Shown: positions 21,651 to 32,229 of the stretch, in pieces
Layout: each line of letters begins with the position of its first letter
Position numbering within the stretch: the first letter of the stretch is position 1
Origin: Allantophomopsis cytisporea
Lineage: Eukaryota; Ascomycota; Leotiomycetes; Phacidiales; Phacidiaceae
Reading direction: 5' to 3'
NCBI GenBank assembly: GCA_024752435.1
Contig: CP103020.1
Location: 1,736,001 to 1,800,000, forward strand
Length of the DNA stretch: 64,000 nt
The notes under the pieces: generated by a model
What the model saw: only the letters and a program-made list of their open reading frames with translations
Databases searched by the model: none
What the model was told of the DNA's origin: nothing
Made by a program: the position numbers and the translations under genes

Positions 21651-22779
21651 ATGGAGAACTACCAGAAACTTGAGAAAATTGGAGAGGGTAAGTCCACAAC
21701 ATTCACAACCGAATTCACATTCCTGAGCACTTCAAGCACATTTGAAGGAGTAAACTGACCTGTGATGAAGGTACCTATGGAGTCGTCTACAAAGCCCGTG
21801 ATCTCATGAACTCTGGCCGCATCGTAGCATTGAAGAAGATCCGCCTCGAGGCCGAAGATGAAGGGGTTCCAAGCACGGCAATTCGTGAAATTTCTCTCCT
21901 CAAGGAGATGAACGACCCGAACATCGTCCGACTCCTCAACATTGTGCATGCGGATGGACACAAGCTCTATCTTGTTTTCGAATTCCTCGATCTCGACTTG
22001 AAGAAATACATGGAGGCATTGCCAGTGGCTGAGGGAGGCCGGGGCCGAGCACTTCCGGAAGGCTCTGGACCAGATCTCGGCAGATTGGGCTTGGGAGATG
22101 CAATGGTCAAGAAGTTCATGAGTCAATTGTGTGAGGGAGTTCGATACTGCCACAGTCACCGAGTTCTTCACCGCGATCTGAAACCACAAAACTTGCTCAT
22201 CGATAGGGAAGGCAACCTTAAGCTCGCAGATTTCGGACTCGCTCGCGCCTTTGGTGTACCATTGAGAACCTACACCCACGAAGTCGTCACATTGTGGTAC
22301 CGTAGCCCGGAGATTCTTCTTGGAGGTCGTCAATACTCTACAGGCGTGGATATGTGGTCGGTTGGTTGCATCTTCGCTGAGATGTGCACACGAAAACCTC
22401 TTTTCCCAGGAGATTCCGAGATTGACGAGATCTTCAAAATCTTCAAGTAAGTGTCCTCTTCAGCATTAATTCCCCCCTTGGTTTTAATACTAATTTCTGC
22501 AACAGGCTTCTCGGCACCCCAACAGAGATGGAATGGCCAGGTGTGACCTCTTTCCCCGATTTCAAGGCATCGTTCCCAAAATGGCAACGCAACCTTGATA
22601 CTCCATTATGCAGCAACCTGGATCTGAACGGCCTTGACCTCCTCGACGCTATGCTTGTTTATGATCCGGCCGGCCGTATCTCCGCGAAGCAGGCCTGCCA
22701 ACACCCATACTTCGAAGATGGTAGTGGCGCATATTCAGGCCGTGGACTGGGCCCAACCTACCAGAACGGCTACCATTAA
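21651..22779 (+). CDS. CDC2: Cyclin-dependent kinase 1 (Cdc28/Cdc2/NimX)
   Basis: Exons 21651-21687, 21771-22446 and 22506-22779 give 328 aa. This is a complete protein kinase domain: glycine loop IGEGTYGVVYKA, catalytic Lys in VALKKIRL, and the cyclin-binding helix EGVPSTAIREISLL, in which PSTAIRE replaces the commoner PSTAIRE/PSTAVRE variants of CDK1. The catalytic loop is HRDLKPQNLL, followed by DFGLARAFGVPL, activation-loop Thr in RTYTHEVVTLWYRSPE, and GVDMWSVGCIFAEM. An insertion after KYMEALPV (about 20 residues, Gly/Pro-rich) is typical of filamentous-fungal CDK1. It drives G1/S and G2/M transitions with cyclins and is regulated by the inhibitory Tyr in GTYG and by CAK on the activation loop. 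The short first exon, ending after the first Gly of the loop, is a common fungal arrangement. Confidence 0.97.
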
Positions 22780-24190
22780 ACAATCCATACACGACTATAA
22801 GCTCTTTGGGAGAATGAAGGGGCAAATATGGGATAAGCCCGTATGTAAAGATACAGGTAATAGTTGTTAGTTTACCTTGGATAGGGATAGGGGGTTGGGG
22901 GTGGTTTAGGGGTACTGTATGAAATCAACTACGAACAATGTTCTTCTTTTGTTATTTTGCTTTTCCTTTTGTCTTGCGCATGCGGTTTCCGCTTTTTCTC
23001 TTTCTTTTGTTTGGCTTGTGGGTAACTCACTGAGGGTGATAAAGGGTCGCCGTTCAGGGGCGTATGGTTTGGCCACGACTTTGATACTTATACCATATTC
23101 ATATGAAGTGGTTTCAAAATGTGTGCTGTTAGCTTTGTGATGCTTAGCTGAGTGCAATTACGTGAATATGTTCTCATCATTGACTCATCCTGTTCGTTTT
23201 GAGCATCGTGCTGCAATTTCTACCATGTCTTTCATCACAGTATGATTGTAACATAGATCTTAAGCTTCCAATACTAATTCCTGTTACGCATATCAGACTG
23301 CCACCTCTGCCATTTACTTTTTCTGTCTCTTCACTGTCTCTGCATGGCACCTAATTCTTCACCACTTCCGTGGAGCATGGTACTGCTATATTCGATTTTT
23401 CACCCTTAGTCGTGCATTGCGTTTGGAATATGTCACCGTCAATTGTTGCGAAAGGAGAAACAACTACTCAAGTTCACTTACATGTCTATAATTTAGTTGC
23501 GCATCCTTGCCGTCAAGTAAGGGAACTGTTCTTTACAAGAGGATTGCGAATTTGATGTATAAAATGTAGATTTTCGATTATTTTATATTTCTCCTTTTGA
23601 GAAGCCAAACCTTATCGAATAGCTATGACTATCTAATCAGCAAATTATTGCAGAGTATTCTAAATTTAAGACTTAGTTAAGGTACATATCTAGAGCTTTA
23701 GCTAGTTTCCAAGCTAGCGGATGCCAAAGAAATACGAAAGTCATGGTGATGTAATTTTCGTCGTATCTCGAACAATCTAACCATTACCTGTGATTTAATC
23801 ATATGTATGGCCATCTTACGTCCCGAATGATCAGAATTTGAACCACCCAAATAGAGAGTCTTATCCGCCATGTCGTTCCCCAGAATCTTAATTTTCGCTT
23901 CCATTAAAGGAGACCAGGAACATGGTAGACTAAACTGATGTCATTATCGTGGATCCCTCGGGTTCGGTAGCTCCCGCTCAAAAAGTGCCCAGACAAGACC
24001 GAGTCAACTAAGGCACGTAACAAGTCCATTTCGACAGATACTTCAGTCGACTCTCTCTTGCAACGCATTCCTCTCCTCTCCGTCATTTTCCCATCCTCAA
24101 TTGCATAGCCGCATCTCCCCCCAATCCAATTCGCGAAGGTACCTCCCCAGCCCGCAGAACCAACACAAGATAAGCTCCTAATCGCACCAG
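22780..24190. other. Intergenic region
   Basis: CDK1 3' UTR, then an AT-rich spacer. Minus-strand open frames at 23698-24086 lack motifs. The last 100 bases before 24191 become C-rich, likely the leader of the phosphatase gene. No gene is supported. Confidence 0.5.
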
Positions 24191-24946
24191 ATGAGTCCCA
24201 AGATAACCATCCACTGCGTCCGCCACGCCCAAGGCTACCACAACCTCAACACGGCCAACCACGCCCTGCCCGACCCAGACCTCACGCCCTTCGGCGAGCA
24301 ACAATGCGCCGACCTCCGCGCCGCCTTCCCCTACCACGACAAGGTAACGCACCTGGTGGCATCGCCGCTGCGCCGCACGCTGTACACGTGCCTGCTGGGC
24401 TTCGCGGACGAGGTCGCGCGCGGCACCAAGGTCATCGCGCTGCCCGAGATCCAGGAGACGTCGGGCTTGCCGTGCGACACGGGCAGCGACGTCGCCAAGC
24501 TGCATGCCGAGTTCGATGCCGACGGCAAGGTGGACCTGAGCCGTGTTGAGGAGGGGTGGAATTCGAAGACGGGGCGGTGGGCGGCGGCGGCGGCGGCGGT
24601 GGAGGCGCGTGCGCGTGATGCCAGGCGCTTTTTGAGGGACTTGGCGAGTGAGAGTGGGCTGGAGGAGGTGCAGGTTGTGGTGGTTACGCATGGAGGCTTT
24701 TTGCATTATTTCACGGAGGATTGGGATGGTAGTGCTATGTTTACGGGCACTGGGTGGACGAATACTGAGTTTAGGAGCTATGAGTTTGCTGCGGAGGCGG
24801 ATGAGGGGGCTAGTTTGAGGGAGACGGAGGAGAGCTTGGTTAGGAGGCGTGGTGAGGCTAAGTGGCTTAGTAGGGAGGAGCAGGCCAATTTGAAGCTGTT
24901 GGCGCAGAAGAAGTGGAGTGATGATGGGTTTGTTTTGCAGAAGTAG
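24191..24946 (+). CDS. Histidine phosphatase superfamily protein (phosphoglycerate-mutase-like, Pmu1-like)
   Basis: An intronless 251-aa protein. The N-terminal catalytic motif is VRHAQGYHN (RH-x-x-G with the phospho-acceptor His). SPLRRTLYT supplies the second phosphate-pocket Arg, and VVTHGGFLHY holds the second catalytic His. The Glu of ALPEIQETSGLPCDTG fits the family acid. It belongs to the branch of small cytosolic phosphatases and mutase-like proteins seen in fungi (Pmu1-related). The substrate is unknown. The first 450 nt are very GC-rich with C/G-ending codons, while the last 300 nt have G/T-ending codons and lower GC, a striking switch inside one exon. A 308-codon antisense open frame is a by-product of this composition. 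The start at 24191 gives the RH motif at residue 11, as usual. Confidence 0.85.
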   Translation: MSPKITIHCVRHAQGYHNLNTANHALPDPDLTPFGEQQCADLRAAFPYHDKVTHLVASPLRRTLYTCLLGFADEVARGTKVIALPEIQETSGLPCDTGSDVAKLHAEFDADGKVDLSRVEEGWNSKTGRWAAAAAAVEARARDARRFLRDLASESGLEEVQVVVVTHGGFLHYFTEDWDGSAMFTGTGWTNTEFRSYEFAAEADEGASLRETEESLVRRRGEAKWLSREEQANLKLLAQKKWSDDGFVLQK

Positions 24947-27552
24947 ATATCCATGCATTGGGTATAGATGATAGAGACGGACAGACATAGAATAGATAGA
25001 GCTAGACATATACAGAATGACGCATACATACTATACTCCCTGACTCATGAATTCCTACGCATAGTGGCAGCGCCGAGAATACTTCAAGGACTTTCAAGAG
25101 GCAGTGAAATTGATGTTCTTAATAACGTGGGTTCTACTGAACCATAGCTTGATCAACGTAGAGGCGATAGATAATACGCGCACGTTTTTGGGCGTTGAAT
25201 GGGCGTGCCCGGGCCCGATATCCGCCGCGTAAGTTACCCGAATGCGTATATTTCAGGTACGCGATGGTACTTTCATGCTAACAACTTTACCTCGGGATGG
25301 GTTGTAGAGTATTCCGAGAGATGGAGTTATGTACTGGATTAAGCTGAGCCTGGTATTTCAAAGGACTTTGTGTGCTGTTTCTAGTCTTCCTAATCTTTAT
25401 CGCGCCTCATGTGATTACTTGGCGAGGAAGATTGTAGTTGTTGCAAGAGTTGTTGTTCGTTGCGATCATTTCATTTATGCTCAGTTGCGAAACATTCATG
25501 CGGATTTAATGTACAATCATGACTGGGACAATGACCTACAGCCAACTGATGATGATCTTGGTCTAATCCTCCGTACTGCATAACCGACTTTCATTCACGA
25601 GATTCTATGTTACGGCGCATAATGAATCAGATATATATGTATGTATGTCTCTCGATATATAACTGCACCGTGCAGGTCCTACTAAAACACTCGTCAGATG
25701 CATTTGAATGAGTATCAAGCACATGTCAAGCACGACGGTTGTGGCGTACACGCAATTAACACTCGTCGAAGCGCCGTTCGATGAGCAGCGAAGGTGCGAC
25801 AGCATCGTTCTTGGTCACCGAAAAGGAGAAGGGGTTCTGATCTGGTGATAGAATGAATGCGGCATTTTTCTGGAATAGCTGGGGGGGCTTTCTTTTGTGT
25901 CTTACAGCTTTGATCAGGTATTTGATCGAGTATTGATTGATACACGTGGTACTGACCTGGTCGGCAGTCAGCACAGCCTTCTCCCTATGCTTCTTTCACT
26001 GCTGTGTATGCGTTCTTCGCTCTTGGCACGAAGATCAGCTGCGATGGTATATATGGAGTGACATCCCACGCATCTGATTCATGTAACATATGGCGCGCGA
26101 AAGTGCAGGGAATCGAGGTCGAGATCGAAGCTTAATTGCAAGCATAGTAGAAGTGTGGAAGAGTGGGAAGTCACGTATGGGGAGTGTGGGAGCATACGGA
26201 CTGGTAAGTGGTGGATTGATGCGAGTGTGGAGGCGGAGGTGGATGGGTTGCCGATGGATCGTGGCGTGGAGGAATGCAGTGAGTGGTGGATTTGTTTACT
26301 CTGGGCATTTGTGCTTCATGATAAGATGTGTCGAGGAGCATAGACAACGACGCTTCTGTCCCTCGTTAATTACTCACTCATTGAAGCTTGAGTATATGAC
26401 TCGTCGGAAGAGTGGAGAGCATATGAGCCAGATATGTTGGAGAATGGGTACTCGAGTGAAATAGATATGTTCTTGGCGGAAGTGAATACGCGAATACCAC
26501 GAATGATTACAGGAATGATCGTTTGAAGATTCGACGTCCTATAGTTTTTGTCTTGTTATTTGCAATGTTCTTGCTCAAAGAAGATTCTTTCCGTCCAGCA
26601 AAGATTCATTATGATTCTGGTGTCCTCAATTCCTATCGACCATTCTCCTCCACTAGGTCGGCTAGTAGTTAGAGATCAAGTGTATCAAGTATCATTCCAA
26701 CATGAATCATGAAGCATGATGAATCAATGTGAGCAGCCCGTGCACTGGGAGATGTTTGATGATTCTTCCATGAGAACAGAGAAAACCAAGGCACGGCCAG
26801 CATTATAGGTAGCACATCAGAGCCCGTTCCTCCACGCAGCATGGCACGAGTGCGACAGATGATGAGATATTTCGATGTCTTGTGTTTCGTTTGCATGTTG
26901 GTAAACGCCACACAATCTAGGGCGATGACAGTCAGTGCCCACTTAGTGACAGCCAATGGATACCCCACAGCCTGACACTCACCCTATCTGCCCAATGATT
27001 TCCACGATGTATGAATATGGATTGTCACTGGCTGAACGCCATAGAAACTAACTGACGACGTTATTTACTACAGCAGAAAAGGAGGGAAAGGATTGATTGA
27101 CTTCAGGGGGGGTGAACGACTGGGAAGGAGTATGATGGGATGAAAATCCAGTCTAAAAGAATAGACGTTGAATAGAGAGTTCACAATATAATACAGATCA
27201 GGACAGAAAGCCACAGGTAAGCACTTTATATAATGAAAATCAATTTAAAAACAATCAGTCAATGAATGCTCTGACAAGGAAGATAGAATCGGACCCGGGG
27301 AGTAGCTGGTCTAGACTCTAGACTGTCGGCATTGCTTCACATCCCAGTGATATTAGGAGACAAGCATTCGCCAAGACTGAGTTCAGGCCTTTCTGCTGCT
27401 GTTCTTCTGTTACTCCACATGACAGAAATCCACTAATGCGGTATCCTAGCACTAACGAATAAAGCCCAACCGTTGCTATGATGCGAAGGAATTATTATTC
27501 ATTATCATTCTGGTTATTCTTATTGTTATTGTTATTCTTATTATTCTTCTTC

Positions 27553-27620
<68 letters not shown>

Positions 27621-28567
27621 GTTATCCAGGTTCATTTATATACGTAATAATATCAAAAACTCATATAAATTATCTACCAAGAAAACGCCAAGATGCCCAT
27701 CACCAACAACCATCAACCTCACTCAAAGGGATAGGACACAGACAATGCCAGCTCTTCTCAGCTTTGACCCCATGTCTCCCAAATCTCCCTCCCTTTGCAT
27801 TTCACTCTCTGATCCTGATCCGTCGAGTACGCTTCGAAACAACTACGAATACAACGTGCTCTTCCAACATCTTACCACCGTAGCTACGCAGTACGTCTTG
27901 ACCTGAGTATCCGCAACCATTATAGAATACTTCAACTGCCCCTGCCTAGAACCTTCCATCAACGGAATACGCGAATGATCGTGTTAAAATAAATAAACAG
28001 AAAACTCAATAAGAGAAAAAGGTAATTTACGCGGCGCGGCATACTGCATGAGCTACATTATTCACACGCAACACACAACAAAATAGCACGAGTGACATCC
28101 TCCCCCGCCCAATGGGGCCGAAAGCCACGCACTGCACCATCACGGATTCCGCGTCTGTCTCGAACCTCCGTTTTCCTCCCAGACACACTCTGATGTGTTA
28201 CAATCCTCTTATCTTTTCTTGGAGGGGAGACCCTTTTCCTTCCTTTTCTTTGGAGGCAACCCTTGGTGATGTTGATCTAACATACACTCACTGTAAGTAG
28301 CTTCATAACATACAAATCCTAGATTTTCATCGATGTTTCTTTATTTTTACGTACAGTGTACATCACCTAAACCTTACTGACTTCTGCAATCAGATACCTA
28401 ATCGACACTGCTCTCGAGCAGACCTACACAACTCTCGGTTTCATTACGATTACCTACGAGTTTTATTTTCATGGCACAGATACAATTTGATTTTCGGTAG
28501 CTTTCAACGAAAGCAATTTACCCATTCGAGGCGTTGAGACGGAAGGAGGAACACATAGAAGAACAAT
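24947..28567. other. Long intergenic region
   Basis: I see no gene with support in 3.6 kb. Short open frames (25329-25583, 26090-26464 and 26669-26968) have no motifs and odd composition. It contains the ATT microsatellite at 27479-27622. The last 500 bases (28080-28560) are pyrimidine-rich and probably leader of the glycosyltransferase gene, possibly with a leader intron: a GTAAGT-type donor is at 28293, and several acceptors follow. Confidence 0.5.
27479..27622 (+). repeat. ATT/TTA trinucleotide microsatellite
   Basis: The core from about 27570 to 27620 is an uninterrupted run of roughly 17 ATT units. It is flanked on the 5' side by interrupted ATTCTT, ATTGTT and ATCATT variants from 27490. 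Read as protein it gives a meaningless poly-Leu frame. Confidence 0.9.
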
Positions 28568-30454
28568 ATGGCAGAATGTGGATGTGGGAAAGGCTTTGTC
28601 ACTCTCTTACGGAACCTTCTACTGGCAATGGTCATTTATGGCTCTCTATACGCCTTAGTATCCATATATCAAACACGGTCCGCGACTATACCAACACAGA
28701 ACTTGGAAACCCCTACAGAAGATGATGCCTCAAAAGTACCAGCTGCAGACAAATCGATACCTACACCTTCAAGTCTGGTGCATGCGGGTATGGGCAAGAT
28801 CAATCTGCATGCCAATTGGTTCAACAGACCAGAAAGCTTGATAGTGCCTAAAGACAACTATCTGGGCACTCGACCGTCCGTCGATATCGTAGCGAACCTG
28901 ACCAAAATCGTCTCAGAATGCCGCGGTTCCCACGAGAAATTCGAGAAGATGCCCTACGTAGCGGACTGCCTTCAATATCTCGCCTCAGCCGAGCACGAGT
29001 ATTACTACCTGCCCTCAATCCCCGAGCGCGAGAGCACCCAGTCGCCAAGACAAGCAGAGTACCTCAATGCTGATGGCGCAAACAACTCTCTCTCCACTTA
29101 CCCATCCTACAAGCCCGCAAGCCAAGGTTCAATCGGCACATGCAACGGCCCCATAGTCCCCTACCACACCTACTGGACAGGCGCCGCAACATGGCGCGTC
29201 GAGATCTTCATCAAGAGCTATCTATACACGCAGAACCTGCCCTGCTCCCGCCTCTGGATCTGGCTAGACGCCGACCGCAACCCGCGCGCCGTCGACGATA
29301 TGCTCCACCGTGACACGCTCTTTGCGCGCTTCCTGCCGCTCATCGAGCGTGGTGACATCGTCCTCAAGGAATGGAAATTTCCAAGTCGCATTGCGCTGCC
29401 GGACGGCGATAATACGGATGGCAGGGGGTATTATGCGACTCCTGGAAAGCCGAATTCCGCAGGCGAGGTCGCTGTTGCTGACGGGTTGGTCAGGGATGCG
29501 CAGGGTACCGAGTGGTTAGTCCTCACAGACAAGCAGAAGACGTTCCTCCCTGTTGCCATATCCGACGCTGTGCGCTTCATCGTCTTGCATCAGTTTGGCG
29601 GCAGCTACTATGACATGGACACTGTTCTGCTCCGCGATATGCGGCCCCTCCTCATCGGGCGCGATGAGCATAATTTCGCAGAGCGCTGGGCTGCACATTC
29701 TTCCCCCGGTGACTATAACACGGCTATCATGAGCTTGTCGGCGAACAGCACTCTGTCGAGCTATATGCTGCGTGGCGGTGTCAGAATGGGCATGAATTTT
29801 CATCCGCGCGTACTGGGACGCATGGCGCTTAAGGATGGACGGAATGGCGAGCTAGCCATGCTCGAGACGGCGGCTTTTGATCCTATTTGGACGGCGTTTA
29901 ACGGGGCATTGAGGGGCAGTTGTACGATCCCTTGCTTTATGGATTATGGTGCGATGTTTAGGGGGGCCTATGGGGCTGTGGAGGGGGAGTGGGCGGGCCT
30001 TGAGAGGGAGAGTGATGATCAAGATGATTTCAAAGATAGGATTCTGAAGAGGGCTGTTGCTGTAACCAAGGAAGATGCGGCTGTGGCGCACATCGATGTG
30101 CAGATGCTTGCGAGTGCAGAGTATCGCATTGAGGAGGATCACTTCCCGCCTACGAACCGCTCGCTGGAACATTTCTTTCGGGGCGCTTGGACTTATCATA
30201 TTCATAACCAGGTGAATATCCTCCCCATTCTCCACTCCCCTTATTCTCATCTGTCGAGGAGTCTATCCTTAAACCTGTCCAACAAGTGAGGCTAACCATC
30301 ACAGTGGACCAGAAATCCAGAACCCTCCTCCTGGTTTCACACCATCCAACTCGCGCACGACGGCTTTCTCGCGCGGAAACGCTCGAATTCTTATGGTGAG
30401 ATGTGGGATGGGCCTGAGTTGAGGGCTTTTGAGGTCAATTGGGAGTTTGTGTGA
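28568..30454 (+). CDS. DXD-motif glycosyltransferase (GT32-like), type II membrane protein
   Basis: Exons 28568-30211 and 30305-30454 give 597 aa. The junction reads HIHNQ then WTRNPEPSSW, in phase. A short cytosolic head (MAECGCGKGF) is followed by one hydrophobic segment (residues 12-32, LLRNLLLAMVIYGSLYALVS), then a lumenal stem and catalytic domain, so a Golgi type II protein is likely. The nucleotide-sugar motif is AVRFIVLHQFGGSYYDMDTV, with D-M-D as the metal-binding DXD. WIWLDADRNPRAVDD lies upstream. The arrangement fits the Gly_transf_sug (DXD sugar-binding) superfamily around Och1/Sur1-like GT32. The sugar and acceptor cannot be assigned. Codon use is GC-rich in the middle (28900-29400). 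It stands alone between large spacers. Confidence 0.83.
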
Positions 30455-32229
30455 TAGCATGGGCATTCCGAGGTTTAGAGATGGGTTTATAAAGCTTTCA
30501 TGATAGATAGGGAACGATGGGGACGGTATTGGTGGCTTGGGTGTGCATTGTTTGCGTTGTTGCATGGATGGCGTTGAGCGGCATTGAACTTGTTTTTTGC
30601 TTGGTGGGTTGGTGGCGATTTAGATAGATTCGAATGCGAATACCCTTGTGTCTTGTGTTCTTGTTGTGGTTGTGGTTGTGGTTGAGAGTATGTGGATGTG
30701 AAGGATTGGAATGAGGCTTAATTATAGTGGGTGGTATGTTGATGTGCGTGTATGTCTCTGTCTGGATTTGTCATGAGTGAGGTGGAGGGTACTAGGTATT
30801 ATTCATCTGAATGTGTTGTGGTAGATCCGCATTGCGAAGTGCAAAGGAGCAGATACAAGGTCATATCAAAGTACGGTCAGTAGAAGCAAATGGATAATGT
30901 AGAGCTATATAGGTATAGGTAAAGATAATGCGGAGCTGGTCCATTGAAACTAATGAGGAGTATCGTATTTTGATATAGAGTGATAGGCTGAGAATCGATA
31001 GATGTGAGTTCATAATGAATACAAAGCCCTTCTTCTCAGCCCTCATCTATTTCATTGAGGATTACCTCTCCCATCATTTTCCGAACTTCATCTAGACTTC
31101 AAGCATACCAGTTCCTTTTCTTTAGTCTCTTATCACAGTATCTTCGTTTCACGCCGTTTTAAGCTTATGGAATAATGTTCTTGAACCAACTCGTTTCTAT
31201 TATCGGCTTGGTTGATTGGTCTTCGATCTAGGGTTACATTTCGTGGTATCGCTATCGATTTGATACGAGATTTTGCCGAGGTGCTTGGGGTAGGTACCTT
31301 TTTCTTCTCTTTTATTGCTGAGATTGTTGGGGATGTGCTGATTTGCCTTGTTGTTTTTAGTTGTGCTTTGGTGGCGATGTTGATGAGAAGAGGAGGTTTG
31401 GGGGACTTTGAGGATTTCATATGATGTTTGTATGTATTGATAATTGATTAATTTATGGACGTATCCATTTAGACCTGGAATACTCGAGGGTACAAATTAT
31501 ACACTCCCAGGGCTTACAGGAGAGCCATGTTAATTAAGGGTACTGCTTATTTGTCTCTGGGTTTTTCGGGTCCACGGGAATTTTGCATAATTGGGAGATT
31601 AGGGGAATTTGTATGCTCTCTTGCAAATCTACATTGATAATTGTTAAGAGATGATAAATCCTTATTTCATAACACCGCTGTAGAACACGATTTATCACTA
31701 CCAGAAAGATGATACGAATATAAGTAGTTCTATTGTAATTATAATTATCTATCTAGCAGCGTGAATTATCCAATACGTCGTTATGAGTTATTGTGAGGTG
31801 TAAATATCTGAAGTAATTCTGGTGTAAACAAGGTCGAGAGGCGTTGACTCTTACGCACCAGTAGCACCAGATAAGATAATGTATGAGAAGGAATGTATAC
31901 TTACCTACCTTGCTCAATACGTATCAACCAACAATTCATCGAGCCGCACGTGTTGTATCAATCTATCCAACCCATGTCTGCTCTTTCATTATCCTACCTA
32001 TCCTTTGTCACCATTTCCTATCAATCATGCATGCTGACGGTTAATGCCCGCCTTGTCCCGCCACGCATACATCCCACAATGCGTCCCCCGATAAGGTCTA
32101 GCGCGTATAGACATCAACTTATCAGTACTTTATCATCTCCAACCACAATCCTTCCTTCCATCTCTCAATCATCAAAATCCAGCTTCAGAATAGATTCTGA
32201 TTCAATAAGTTTACTTGGGAGTGCTTATA
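30455..32229. other. Intergenic region
   Basis: No supported gene. It has a GT-rich stretch (30600-30750, TGTGGTTGTGG units) and AT-rich sequence 31430-31900. Overlapping 70-95-codon frames at 31133-31424 on both strands have no motif. The stretch just upstream of 32230 is C/T-rich (peptidase leader). Confidence 0.5.

Noticed and set aside
21659..22333. 224-codon minus-strand frame
   Set aside because: It lies exactly antisense to CDK1 exon 2, whose identity is certain.
24083..25009. 308-codon minus-strand frame (Leu/Arg/Pro-rich)
   Set aside because: It is antisense to the histidine phosphatase gene and arises from its GC-rich codons. It has no motif.
27478..27906. 142-codon frame with poly-Leu
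   Set aside because: It is produced by the ATT microsatellite.
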